Assembly (NCBI GenBank): GCA_027622555.1
Contig: JAQBYJ010000042.1
Location: 1 to 42,540 of the forward strand
Length of the DNA: 42,540 bases
Direction: 5' to 3'
Origin: Verrucomicrobiota bacterium
GTDB lineage: Bacteria; Verrucomicrobiota; Verrucomicrobiia; Opitutales; UBA2995
Under the pieces are notes generated by a model. The model was not told the origin of the DNA. It ran no database searches and saw nothing but the letters and a program-made list of their open reading frames with translations. Below, in pieces: positions 19,066 to 27,365 of this stretch (position 1 is the first letter of the stretch; each line of letters begins with the position of its first letter). The position numbers and the translations under genes were made by a program.

Positions 19066-20076
19066 TTAAGGACCAAGCGCCCGTTTACCTTCCGTAGGGT
19101 TGATAGTAATGCTGTATTGATAGGTGCGGGATTTTCCCGCGGGTAGTTTTATTAGGTAGTCCTTTTCCTCAATGGCTTCCTCAGTATCTTGTAAGTCGTG
19201 GTGAGCAACCATAGGTTCTATCGCTGCATAGGGCATCCCAGGCGGCGACCATAAGTTGGTGTTTGGAAAGTCTTCCAATTCAACAGTCACATAAGGCTTC
19301 CGTCCTTTAAGTGCTATCCCGATGGATCGGGATTGGTTATCCAACAAAAACATTCCACCATTGGGGATACGATCGTCACTTAAACTGAGTCGGTCTTCAT
19401 TGTTCAAGTAGTCTACTTTGTTTTCCTGAATCAGACTATCGATAATCTCGTTACGTTTTACATGCATCTTTTCGGAAAAGACGTATTGGTAATCCGAACG
19501 ATCCCTGCGGTTAGCGAGCGGTGCGTTGAACCCCGGGTGGCCTCCAAGTGCAAAATAAAGAGTTTCATCCCCGGTATTGGTGACTTTGTATTTCTGCAAA
19601 AGGGTTAGCCCTTTTACCTGAGAGGTGATTTTAAGCTGAAATGGGAAGGGATAATGCTGCAAAGTTTCTTCAGACGAATTGAGCACCTGAACCACTTTAC
19701 TTTCGGAAAAGTCTTTTTTTAGATTTTTCGGAGTCCGATCCTTTTTCTTTTCTTCGGTATGTTCTGCAGTTTCGAAAGTCGCAACGACTGCGAGTCCCAT
19801 TCGCGGCATTTCAAACTCCTTACCTTTGTAGGTGAATCGGTTATCTTTGAAGCGGACATTGACTGGAAACATGTTGGGTGACCGCGCGGCCCAGAATTCA
19901 GGGTCACCTTGCCATAGGTATTCGATTTCCGTCGGTATATGTTTGATGCTTTGCAGTTCAGCTCCCTTCGTCGCCAGGGTGACTGACAGTTCCTTGTTTT
20001 GTATGGAGACAGTATGGTGGTTTCCCTGAAGCGAGTTGGTTGCCATTATGCTAAGAAAAAAGATGAATATCTTCAT
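19066..20076 (-). CDS. Aldose-1-epimerase-like protein, exported
   Basis: A 336-residue protein with a signal peptide (about 1-18) and the galactose-mutarotase-like fold. Supporting segments are NKELSVTLATKGAELQSI, YLWQGDPEFWAARSPNMFPV (about 53-72) and FALGGHPGFNAPL (about 176-188), where the histidine is the probable general acid. It is closest in pattern to the LacX/Slr1438-type epimerase-like group rather than classical GalM. Family members interconvert alpha and beta anomers of sugars; a periplasmic copy would act on sugars released outside the cytoplasm. It is divergent from the sulfatase gene starting at 20172, with 95 bp between the starts. Confidence 0.83.
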   Translation of the reverse strand: MKIFIFFLSIMATNSLQGNHHTVSIQNKELSVTLATKGAELQSIKHIPTEIEYLWQGDPEFWAARSPNMFPVNVRFKDNRFTYKGKEFEMPRMGLAVVATFETAEHTEEKKKDRTPKNLKKDFSESKVVQVLNSSEETLQHYPFPFQLKITSQVKGLTLLQKYKVTNTGDETLYFALGGHPGFNAPLANRRDRSDYQYVFSEKMHVKRNEIIDSLIQENKVDYLNNEDRLSLSDDRIPNGGMFLLDNQSRSIGIALKGRKPYVTVELEDFPNTNLWSPPGMPYAAIEPMVAHHDLQDTEEAIEEKDYLIKLPAGKSRTYQYSITINPTEGKRALGP

Positions 20077-20171
20077 AGGTTTTATAATCCGGAAAAAATG
20101 GGATAGGGTCTTTGGGTTTACTATTCGGTATTGCCGAGAAGGACATCAACCAATTTTATAACTTCTTCCCT

Positions 20172-21608
20172 ATGAAAACGCTTTTTCTCTTCTTTTGTTC
20201 CGTCATTTTATACAGCTCCCTTTCATTGAATGCAGCAACAGACCGTCCGAACGTGTTACTGATATTGACGGATGACCAGGGCTATGGGGATCTTTCATTG
20301 CATGGTAATCCCTACCTAAGCACGACTTCGATGGATCGAATCGGGAAAGAGGGGGTTCGGTTGGACCGGTTTTATGTAAGCCCGGTGTGTGCGCCGACGC
20401 GTGCCAGTCTAATGACCGGGCGTTACCACTTAAGGACTGGGGCATTTGGTGTAACCAGGCGTGAGGAGGTAGTGAATCCAAGCGAAACTACGATAGCCGA
20501 GTTGATGCGCGATAATGGTTATGCGACCGGTTGTTTTGGAAAGTGGCATAACGGCTCCATCTATCCGGAAACTCCCAACGGTCAGGGATTCCAGGAATTC
20601 CTTGGTTTCCTTGGCGGGTTGACCCAGCGTTATTTTGGACCCGAGTTAAATCACAATGGTGTAGAGGACGATTACGAAGGCTATGTTACGGAAGTGCTTG
20701 CCGATGCCGCGATCGATTGGATGAACGGGCAGGTTGAAGCAGATAAACCGTTTTTTTGTTATGTTCCCTTTAATGCGCCCCACACACCAGGGTTGGTGGA
20801 TGAATCATACTGGAAACCATTTTATAACAAACAGGCAGGTCGTTGGGAGTCGGTCATTTTCGGTATGATTCAGGCCATCGACGATCAAGTTGGAAAGATC
20901 CTCAAATTCCTGGAAGAGAAAAGACTGGAAGAGAATACCATCGTTATTTTCATGTCCGATAACGGACCGGCCACGTGGAGGTATAACGCTGGATTGAAAG
21001 GGAAAAAGGGACAACTTTATGAAGGTGGCATTCGCGTGCCTTGTTTCATTCGATGGCCAGGAGTCTTGAAGCCTCATGCGGTTGGGAGGCCTTTGTCCCA
21101 CCTCGATATTCTTCCGACGTTGGTCGAATGGTGTGAGCTGAAAGGAGCCGAGGGATTAGCGTTGGACGGACGAAGTTTTGCTTCGCTAGCCGAAGATCCA
21201 TCAACGAAGTGGCCTGATCGAAATTTTGTATCCTTTTCCCAGGGACAGGAATCCAAGATCGAGCGGAACGGTACGGTTCATAGCGATCAATGGACGGCTG
21301 TTCAACAGGAGGGAAATTGGGAGTTGTACGATATTCAGGCAGATGTTCGTCAACGGCAGAATGTTGCTGATAAACATCCCGAGGTAGTAAAAGCGTTAAG
21401 TTCCTATTTTAAAGCCACCTTGGCGACTATGCCTCCGTTAGGAAAAGCGGCGCCTGTTCCGGTCGGGATTGAGGGGAATGTGATTGTTCTTTTGGAGGGA
21501 CAAGATGCGATACTTCCCAAGTTCAAGGGGAAGGGTATTGATTATAACTATCCCGCCGGGTTTTCCCACCATTGGATCAGTCGATGGACAGAAAAATGCC
21601 TATCCTGA
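20172..21608 (+). CDS. Secreted sulfatase, catalytic part of a frameshifted gene
   Basis: A formylglycine-type sulfatase with signal peptide (about 1-21), DDQGYGD metal-binding start (Asp34, Asp35) and the modification motif CAPTR at 73-77, followed by GKWH and SDNGP. I chose the ATG at 20172 because the signal peptide begins there. The reading frame ends at 21608 after an apparently scrambled tail (RWTEKCLS). The next frame continues from about 21597 with a coherent beta-rich sequence beginning NAYPEWDLDIV. The break sits at a five-A run (21592-21596); removing one A would give a single protein of about 588 residues. Sequencing error or a recent mutation are both possible. The catalytic domain itself is complete, so the shortened enzyme could still be active. 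Confidence 0.88.
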   Translation: MKTLFLFFCSVILYSSLSLNAATDRPNVLLILTDDQGYGDLSLHGNPYLSTTSMDRIGKEGVRLDRFYVSPVCAPTRASLMTGRYHLRTGAFGVTRREEVVNPSETTIAELMRDNGYATGCFGKWHNGSIYPETPNGQGFQEFLGFLGGLTQRYFGPELNHNGVEDDYEGYVTEVLADAAIDWMNGQVEADKPFFCYVPFNAPHTPGLVDESYWKPFYNKQAGRWESVIFGMIQAIDDQVGKILKFLEEKRLEENTIVIFMSDNGPATWRYNAGLKGKKGQLYEGGIRVPCFIRWPGVLKPHAVGRPLSHLDILPTLVEWCELKGAEGLALDGRSFASLAEDPSTKWPDRNFVSFSQGQESKIERNGTVHSDQWTAVQQEGNWELYDIQADVRQRQNVADKHPEVVKALSSYFKATLATMPPLGKAAPVPVGIEGNVIVLLEGQDAILPKFKGKGIDYNYPAGFSHHWISRWTEKCLS

Positions 21609-21939
21609 GTGGGATTTGGATATCGTAGACGGCGGCACCTATAGCATGGCCATGTACTACTGCATTGCAGAATCTGACCTTGGAGTGAAGGCCCATTTGG
21701 AGATCCAGGGAAAGCAACTCGCGATAAAAATAACCGAGGCGTTCGATCCACTGCCCAACCCACAACCGTTCTTGTTGGATGGCGAAGCAGCCAAATATCA
21801 GAATAAGGACTGGAAACGATTAGAGCTTGGTCAAGTTCGCTTGAAAGAGGGAGCTACAAAGCTTCGGATTCGCTTAACCGATATTCCGGGGAATGCAGGA
21901 ATGGAAGTGAAAGAAATAGAACTTAGAAAAGTTAACTGA
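21597..21939 (+). pseudogene. Out-of-frame C-terminal domain of the upstream sulfatase
   Basis: About 113 residues in the frame following that of the sulfatase. They read as a coherent C-terminal accessory domain (AYPEWDLDIVDGGTYSMAMY, then RLELGQVRLKEGATKLRIRL and MEVKEIELRKVN). The alternating hydrophobic pattern suggests a beta-sandwich of the kind found at the end of some sulfatases. It has no good start codon of its own at the junction, so it is very likely the displaced 3' end of the gene beginning at 20172. It is not a pseudogene if the frameshift is a sequencing error. Confidence 0.75.
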
Positions 21940-21963
21940 ACTTATCGCTGCTTCTGTTTTCTT

Positions 21964-22002
21964 TGTGCGTAACTCTGCTGCCAAACGCACATAGTACCTA
22001 TG
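21964..22002. other. Two small inverted repeats between convergent sulfatase genes
   Basis: TGTGCGT (21964-21970) pairs with ACGCACA (21985-21991), and CATAG-TAC-CTATG follows at 21990-22002. The stretch lies between two convergent sulfatase genes and may help stop transcription, but there is no T-run, so a classical terminator cannot be claimed. Confidence 0.25.
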
Positions 22003-22088
22003 AGAGCTGGCGAAGGTTTGTCCGGAATGGCGATGAGTTTCTTGCCTTGTAACACAACAGCGGAGCAGAACTCTATTTGAATGAAACG

Positions 22089-23594
22089 TTACTCATATTG
22101 CCATTTCATAATCCAGGGATCATTCATGATTTTCTGGTATTCTTTCAGCTTGGCTTTGAGCTCGTCGAGGACTTTTGCGAATTTTGGGTTATCCGCGAGG
22201 TTCTCATTTTCATACTCCAATTTGCTTAAATCATAGAGCTGCCAGGTTGGTCGATTCACATACTCATCTACAGTCATCATCCCATACTCGGTATCAGGAC
22301 CTTTGGCTAACTGGGCTTGCCAGGTCGAACTTGCCCAGAGGTCGGATGCAAAGGGGTAGGGCAGTCCGGAGGCGATATTCCAAATAAGTTTGTATTTACC
22401 GTTATTCACCGAGCGCATCGGGTAATACATTTGAATTTCATGAAACGTGTGGGAGCCAAACACCACTTCCCAGTGAGTGGCTTTGGGTTTGCCCAAGATG
22501 TTGATCCAGGTCTTTCCATGGTAAGTATTATAATCGTTACCTCCCATGTTTTCCATGAAGACATACTCCTTGTCCTTATAAAACTCTTTGGCTGAAACCA
22601 ACTTCTTGGGAGCGTTCTTTTTTTTGTCCAGCCCGCCAGCGAAATCGAGAAGAGAAGGAGTGATGTCGATATGACTGATCATAGCATCGCTGACCACTCC
22701 CCGGTTCTTCTCATAGGGATTTCGAACAACAAAGGGCACACGCAGGCCGCCTTCAAAAATGGTTGTTTTAGCGCCCGCAAATGCCATGCCGTGATCGGCA
22801 GTAAACACCAGCAGGGTTTTGTCGTAGAGGTCATTGGCTTTAAGAATTTCAATCAAACGTGCGACCCCTTGATCAACGCGCGCTGTGCTTTGGTAATATT
22901 GCGCTAGTTCACTTCTTGATTCTGCCGTGTCAGGTAGGAAGGGTGGAATTAGGACATCGTCCAGATCGTAGAATTTTTCATCCACGCCTGGGTGGGCACC
23001 GTCGTTGGGTTTGTTGCCGAACAAGTCAGGTTTTAAATCGCCAACGAAGTTTTCATCTTTACCTCCACCACGGTGTGGATCGCTGGTTGCGAAGTAGAGG
23101 AAGAAAGGACGTGCGTCGTTCGAAGTGATAAAGTCCTCTGAAGCATTTGCCATTTGCACTGCATTTCTTCCGTCACCGTTTAAATAGGTTTCATAATGAA
23201 ACACATCTTCCGGAGCCACGTGGTATTTTCCGATTTGCGCAGTACGGTAACCTTCGTTTGCCAGTACTCTTGGAAGTGCCAGGCTAACCACATTCCGGTA
23301 GGACTCGAACTTGTGGTACGCATGAGTGTGACCGTATTGACCATTGTGATGGTTATGCAGCCCCGACATGACGACCGATCGACTGGCGGAGCAGCTGGCG
23401 GTGGTTGCGTAGGCCCGGCTAAACATCGTACCATCCGCCGCCAGGCTGTCGACTGCTGGCGAGTATGCCACTGTGTCTCCATAGCAACCCAGGGTTGGGC
23501 TTTGGTCATCGGTGATGATAAAGATGATGTTTCGTTCTGCGGCAAACACAGACATTGAGAAAAGCAAGGTTAGGAGTATTAGGAGGAATCTCAT
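22089..23594 (-). CDS. Secreted sulfatase, N-sulfoglucosamine sulfohydrolase-like
   Basis: A 501-residue sulfatase with a signal peptide (about 1-18) and the metal-binding ITDDQSP (Asp29, Asp30). Its formylglycine motif is CSASR at 68-72, with alanine in place of the commoner proline. The following MSGLHNHHNGQYGH and the later IGKYHVAPE and FFLYFATSDPHRGG closely follow the pattern of human heparan N-sulfatase (SGSH), so an N-sulfated or O-sulfated glucosamine-type or related uronate-containing glycan is a reasonable guess. The protein is periplasmic or secreted. It converges on the frameshifted sulfatase and is divergent from the VOC gene. The substrate remains unproven because sulfatase subfamilies in marine bacteria are broad. 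Confidence 0.9.
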   Translation of the reverse strand: MRFLLILLTLLFSMSVFAAERNIIFIITDDQSPTLGCYGDTVAYSPAVDSLAADGTMFSRAYATTASCSASRSVVMSGLHNHHNGQYGHTHAYHKFESYRNVVSLALPRVLANEGYRTAQIGKYHVAPEDVFHYETYLNGDGRNAVQMANASEDFITSNDARPFFLYFATSDPHRGGGKDENFVGDLKPDLFGNKPNDGAHPGVDEKFYDLDDVLIPPFLPDTAESRSELAQYYQSTARVDQGVARLIEILKANDLYDKTLLVFTADHGMAFAGAKTTIFEGGLRVPFVVRNPYEKNRGVVSDAMISHIDITPSLLDFAGGLDKKKNAPKKLVSAKEFYKDKEYVFMENMGGNDYNTYHGKTWINILGKPKATHWEVVFGSHTFHEIQMYYPMRSVNNGKYKLIWNIASGLPYPFASDLWASSTWQAQLAKGPDTEYGMMTVDEYVNRPTWQLYDLSKLEYENENLADNPKFAKVLDELKAKLKEYQKIMNDPWIMKWQYE

Positions 23595-23691
23595 ACATCC
23601 ATCTAGAATTCCTGGAGTCCGAGGTTCAATCTCTTAATTATTTTTAAATGCCTGATTGAATCTGCGGATCGATTGGTTCAATTTCCTCACA

Positions 23692-24075
23692 ATGAAGTTC
23701 GAGCATTACGCAATAAATGTTGAAGATTCGGTGGCAGTGGCCGATTGGTATATCGAGAATTGTGGGCTTTCCGCCAGGGTTGCGATGACAGATCCTCCTT
23801 TTACGCGGTTTCTGGCCGATGATACTGGAAGAGTGTTTATTGAGATCTATTCGAATCCAGTCGCCCCGATGCCAGATTACTCAACCATTAGCCACCTGCT
23901 TTACCATTTGGCCTTTGCGGTCTCGGATGCAGGTGCCGAGAAAGAGCGATTGATGACTGCAGGATGCACTTTTGTTGAGGAATTAAACCCGCAGGCCAAC
24001 TCTCGACTTATCATGCTGCGTGATCCTTTTGGTATTCCGCTGCAATTGTGCCAGCGGGCCAATCCGATGAGTTAG
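23692..24075 (+). CDS. VOC (glyoxalase/dioxygenase-fold) family protein
   Basis: A 127-residue single-module VOC protein, starting MKFEHYAINVEDSVAVADWY with the usual histidine at residue 5. It contains a central IEIYSN strand and ends with LRDPFGIPLQLCQR, the classic C-terminal VOC strand pattern. I start it at the ATG at 23692, not the upstream in-frame alternative at 23656, because the fold begins here. Such proteins bind divalent metal and act as lyases, isomerases or dioxygenases, or bind small molecules; no specific reaction can be assigned. It sits between two sulfatase genes on the opposite strand. Confidence 0.82.
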   Translation: MKFEHYAINVEDSVAVADWYIENCGLSARVAMTDPPFTRFLADDTGRVFIEIYSNPVAPMPDYSTISHLLYHLAFAVSDAGAEKERLMTAGCTFVEELNPQANSRLIMLRDPFGIPLQLCQRANPMS

Positions 24076-24121
24076 TCAGTGTTGAAGGGCTCAATCCCAT
24101 TCGTCACTATATCAGGTAAAT

Positions 24122-25627
24122 TTATCTGCTATTGTTTCTGACCTGCTTCGCTGCTTTTGGTTCTTTAGCTAACAATGCCTTCATGAAGTCCAGAGCTTTG
24201 GGGTTGGAGGAAGCCACATTCTGTTTTTCCAGCGGATCTGCCTGGTAGTCATAAAGTTCATACACGATCTCGGATGTACTGGTATTCAGCCATTCTACGA
24301 TTCGATAACGTTCGTTGCGGATGGCTCTTCCTATGATACTGGCCTTCGGATAGGAATGATAGGCGTAGTCGCGAATGCGTGTTTGCCCGTTTTTCAACAC
24401 AGGCGTCATGTCCAAACCATCGATGGGTTGCGATGTGTTTGGTGCGGGAAGACCCGCTAAGGATGCGATGGTTGGGTAGAGATCCACTGTCTCAGTCAGT
24501 TGATGAGTAACGGATCCTGGCTTAGTGACTCCCGGTGCAGAAATGATTATTGGAATCCGGTTGGCTTGCTCATAATTACTATGCTTTGTCCAAGAGCCAT
24601 GGTCACCCAAATGCCATCCATGATCCCCCCAAAGGACGACAATGGTATTTTCGGCAAACCCCTGTTCTATTAATCCATCCAGCAATTTTCCCACCTGAGC
24701 GTCCATGTAGGTTACGCTGGCGTAGTAACCGTGAATCAACTGACGAGTGAGGTCATCGTGGAACGGTTCTGAAGTGGGAATGGGTTTGAAGGCCATGATT
24801 TCTCCCCGTCGTTTCACTGCAAAATCTGGAGCGTCTTTTGGGGCATCAACAAATTCGGGCATCGGAAGTTTGTTTCTATCATACATGTCCCAATATAGTT
24901 TAGGTGCAGAGAAAGGTAAATGCGGACGAACAAATCCGACTGCCATAAAGAACGGTTTCTCTTCGTTTTCTTTCAACCAGCGCAAGCGATCAATCGCTGT
25001 CGCCGCGACCCGGCCGTCTGCATAGGCTTCGTCCAGGACATCGGCGGCTTCCCATGCAGCACCACGGGGACGTGCCTCTCCCGACGCGTTTCTTCCTGCG
25101 TTGGTGAAAAGACCTTCTTCCCTTGTTAACTCACGGTGGTTGCTTTCAGGTAACACATAGTCGATCACTTTATCGGGGTGATGAGGCACGCTCCAGGAAG
25201 CATCGTCGTTAGTGTTGCCATGGCCGATGTGAAACACTTTGCCCATCGAATGTGCCACATAGCCATTGTTTATAAAATGCTGTGGCAGGGTAACCGCGTC
25301 AGGATACACATCGCGAAACTGCGTTCCAAAACTGTAAAAGCCGGTGGAGGAGGATCTGCTTCCCAGCATCAGGTTGTAGCGGGAAGCCATGCAAACGGAC
25401 TGGTTACAGTAGGCCATTTCAAAACGCATCCCCTGGGCCGCCAGTCTATCGATATTGGGACTGATTGCTACGGGGTCACCGTATGAACCCAAAGCAGGTT
25501 TCAGATCATCGACCAGAATCAATAACACATTGGGTTTATCGGTTTGCGCACCATTTGTTACGGAAGAGCCGAACACTAGAAAGGGAACTAGTGCTAGCAA
25601 AATTTTGCATTTTATGGATGTAAGCAT
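24122..25627 (-). CDS. Secreted sulfatase, iduronate-2-sulfatase-like
   Basis: A 501-residue sulfatase, starting from the ATG at 25627 just before the signal peptide (about 7-27); an upstream in-frame TTG at 25654 is less likely. The metal-binding VDDLKPALG (Asp40, Asp41) and the formylglycine motif CMASR at 79-83 are seen, again with alanine rather than proline. The segment LPQHFINNGYVAHSMGKVFH and WGDHGWHLGDHGSW follow human iduronate-2-sulfatase closely. That suggests a 2-O-sulfated uronic acid or fucose-type target, but marine members of this group act on several sulfated sugars. The protein is exported. It converges on the VOC gene. Confidence 0.9.
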   Translation of the reverse strand: MLTSIKCKILLALVPFLVFGSSVTNGAQTDKPNVLLILVDDLKPALGSYGDPVAISPNIDRLAAQGMRFEMAYCNQSVCMASRYNLMLGSRSSSTGFYSFGTQFRDVYPDAVTLPQHFINNGYVAHSMGKVFHIGHGNTNDDASWSVPHHPDKVIDYVLPESNHRELTREEGLFTNAGRNASGEARPRGAAWEAADVLDEAYADGRVAATAIDRLRWLKENEEKPFFMAVGFVRPHLPFSAPKLYWDMYDRNKLPMPEFVDAPKDAPDFAVKRRGEIMAFKPIPTSEPFHDDLTRQLIHGYYASVTYMDAQVGKLLDGLIEQGFAENTIVVLWGDHGWHLGDHGSWTKHSNYEQANRIPIIISAPGVTKPGSVTHQLTETVDLYPTIASLAGLPAPNTSQPIDGLDMTPVLKNGQTRIRDYAYHSYPKASIIGRAIRNERYRIVEWLNTSTSEIVYELYDYQADPLEKQNVASSNPKALDFMKALLAKEPKAAKQVRNNSR

Positions 25628-25996
25628 TATTGAAAATTGGGAATTAAAGATCAATCACAGCCTTCGTTTTCATTCAAACTTAATCCTGTTTTGCGGTTTG
25701 GGGATTTCCAAAATAGAACAAAGGCGCTATACTCTGCCGCAAAGCTGAGAATACCTCGTTTTCCATAGGAAATTCATTCCAAGGTAAAATGAGTTAGACA
25801 AATCAGATTCCACGCCAGGATTTTTCCAAAATGCTTTCCTGCTTGATAAAGCTTCGAAAGGAAACAAAACCATTCACGATTATTCGTGGAAAGCGGCGAC
25901 GCGTGTGGCTTCACAAATTCCATTTCCTGTGAATAAACCAAACACTGAATCATTTTTAATAAATTATATACTTAGCAAAACACTCGCTTAGCGTCC
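25628..25996. other. 369-bp divergent intergenic region
   Basis: No coding sequence is supported here between the divergent sulfatase and nitroreductase genes. It is AT-rich towards the right. A short stem CACGA-ttat-TCGTG lies at 25875-25888. A 7-bp inverted pair, TTTGCGG (25690-25696) and CCGCAAA (25737-25743), is 40 bp apart. It should contain promoters for both genes. I see no RNA gene in it. Confidence 0.5.
25945..25972 (+). promoter_or_regulatory. Candidate promoter of the nitroreductase gene
   Basis: TATACT at 25967-25972 is a good -10 hexamer. The matching -35 (CTGAAT at 25945-25950, 16-bp spacer) is weak. Transcription would start about 18 bp before the ATG at 25997. This is pattern matching only. 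Confidence 0.3.
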
Positions 25997-26647
25997 ATGC
26001 CCACACTCACCACTGAAGAACTTCTAACCCAACTTAACTGGCGGTACGCTACCAAAGCTTTTGATCCTGATCTCAAGATTGATGAGGTCACCATGCTTGC
26101 ACTTGAAGAGTCCCTTGTGCTGACTCCATCTTCTTTCGGCTTACAGCCTTGGAAATTCGTAATTGTGGAGAATCAGGAAACCAAGGACCAACTGCTGCCT
26201 CTCTCCTGGAATCAACCCCAAACGCGGGACTGTTCACACTTTGTGGTATTTTGCTACAATGATTCGTTTACCTTGGATGAAATTGACCGGTATCTGAATG
26301 CCACTGTCGAAGCCCGGGGCGGCAATGTATCTGACCACGCGGTTTTGAAAGGGATGATGGTTGATTTTATTCAACGATCGATTGACGGGGCTACCATTGA
26401 CGATTGGTGCAAAAATCAGATTTATATTGCCTTGGGGCAATTGATGACAAGTGCTGCAGTTCTGGGAATAGATGCCTGCCCAATGGAGGGAATTAGCCCT
26501 CCCGATTTTGATAAGGTTCTTGGCCTTGAAGACAGTGGTTTCAAGACGATGGTCGCGTGTGCCTTGGGGTATCGGCAGGCTTCCGATAAATACGCTAAGC
26601 TACCCAAAGTTCGCTATTCCAAGGCAGAAATTATTCAAAGAGTCTAA
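25997..26647 (+). CDS. Nitroreductase-family NAD(P)H-dependent flavoprotein
   Basis: A 216-residue nitroreductase-family protein. LNWRYATKAFDPD (about 13-25) is the conserved N-terminal FMN-phosphate region. LTPSSFGLQPWKFVIVEN (about 47-64) is the second FMN-binding block, and ACPMEGISPPDFDKVLGL (about 160-177) is the usual C-terminal element. The protein resembles NfsB/YfkO-type enzymes that use FMN to reduce nitro compounds, quinones or enals in the cytosol. The true physiological substrate is usually unknown. It is monocistronic, with an AT-rich leader and no visible ribosome-binding site. Confidence 0.9.
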   Translation: MPTLTTEELLTQLNWRYATKAFDPDLKIDEVTMLALEESLVLTPSSFGLQPWKFVIVENQETKDQLLPLSWNQPQTRDCSHFVVFCYNDSFTLDEIDRYLNATVEARGGNVSDHAVLKGMMVDFIQRSIDGATIDDWCKNQIYIALGQLMTSAAVLGIDACPMEGISPPDFDKVLGLEDSGFKTMVACALGYRQASDKYAKLPKVRYSKAEIIQRV

Positions 26648-26767
26648 TTATCTTTTGCCAAAGTAAATTGAGTGACGAATCACATCTAATTTTATTTTTT
26701 TTGGAACATCTGCTTGCGAAATCTCACAAAACCATAAACTGCCTTGTTTGTAGTAACATACTCTACC

Positions 26768-27229
26768 ATGAAAACTATTATGAAATTGAAAATTCTTACA
26801 CTGGTTGCTTTTCTATTTGGAACAGCAGGAATCGCACTTGCTGCTAAAGGAAATACCATTGAGCTCACGGGTAATGATACGATGCAATTCAGCAGCAAAG
26901 CGTTTGAGGTCGCTGTCGGAGAGGAAATTACACTTGTATTCAAAAACTTGGGGACACTTCCAAAAGTAGCTATGGGGCACAACGTGGTTGTCTTGAAGCC
27001 AGGAACGCAACCTGCCGCATTTGGAATGGCAGCAATTGCAGCAGCAGCAACTGAATACATCCCTCAGGATGACGCGAATAAAGCATTGGTAATCGCTCAC
27101 ACCAAAATGTTGGGTCCCGGAGAGACGGATACCATAACCTTTACACTGACGGAAGCCGGAGCTTATCCATACGTCTGTTCATTTCCAGGGCATTTCGGAT
27201 TGATGAATGGAATCATAACCGCTAAGTAA
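26768..27229 (+). CDS. Azurin-like periplasmic copper protein
   Basis: A 153-residue cupredoxin with a signal peptide (about 1-25, cleavage after ALA). The type 1 copper ligands are all present: His71 in MGHN, Cys137, His142 in the YVCSFPGHF block and Met146. The Gly70 before His71 matches the azurin-type site. This protein would shuttle single electrons in the periplasm. No dedicated oxidase or reductase gene adjoins it, but the periplasmic-type molybdenum hydroxylase at 28.4-31.1 kb and the cytochrome-bearing proteins at 1.4-10.2 kb are possible partners (inference). I start at the ATG at 26768; a second ATG at 26780 would also leave a signal peptide. A strong terminator follows. Confidence 0.93.
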   Translation: MKTIMKLKILTLVAFLFGTAGIALAAKGNTIELTGNDTMQFSSKAFEVAVGEEITLVFKNLGTLPKVAMGHNVVVLKPGTQPAAFGMAAIAAAATEYIPQDDANKALVIAHTKMLGPGETDTITFTLTEAGAYPYVCSFPGHFGLMNGIITAK

Positions 27230-27269
27230 TTTTCCAGTATTTAGAGTCTTTTGACTCGCTCCTCATTTT

Positions 27270-27303
27270 AGGCCGCATGCGATTTCGTGTGCGGCCTTTT
27301 TTT
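27270..27303 (+). terminator. Rho-independent terminator after the azurin gene
   Basis: AGGCCGCA (27270-27277) pairs with TGCGGCCT (27290-27297); the stem extends to 12 bp with two G-U pairs around an ATTT loop. Six or more T residues follow directly. It lies 40 bp after the azurin stop and should end that transcript. Confidence 0.9.
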
Positions 27304-27365
27304 GCTGAAAAGAAGTCGTTTACCCGTTGTCAGAGAAGTTATTCGTCCTCATTAATCGTGCGTTT

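Noticed and set aside
21592-21596. Programmed ribosomal frameshifting in the sulfatase
   Set aside because: Only a plain five-A run, with no slippery heptamer plus stem that I can support; an indel is simpler.
23625-23660. TTCAATC / GATTGAA inverted pair between the divergent sulfatase and VOC genes as an operator
   Set aside because: Seven-base arms 22 bp apart in AT-rich DNA are easily found by chance.
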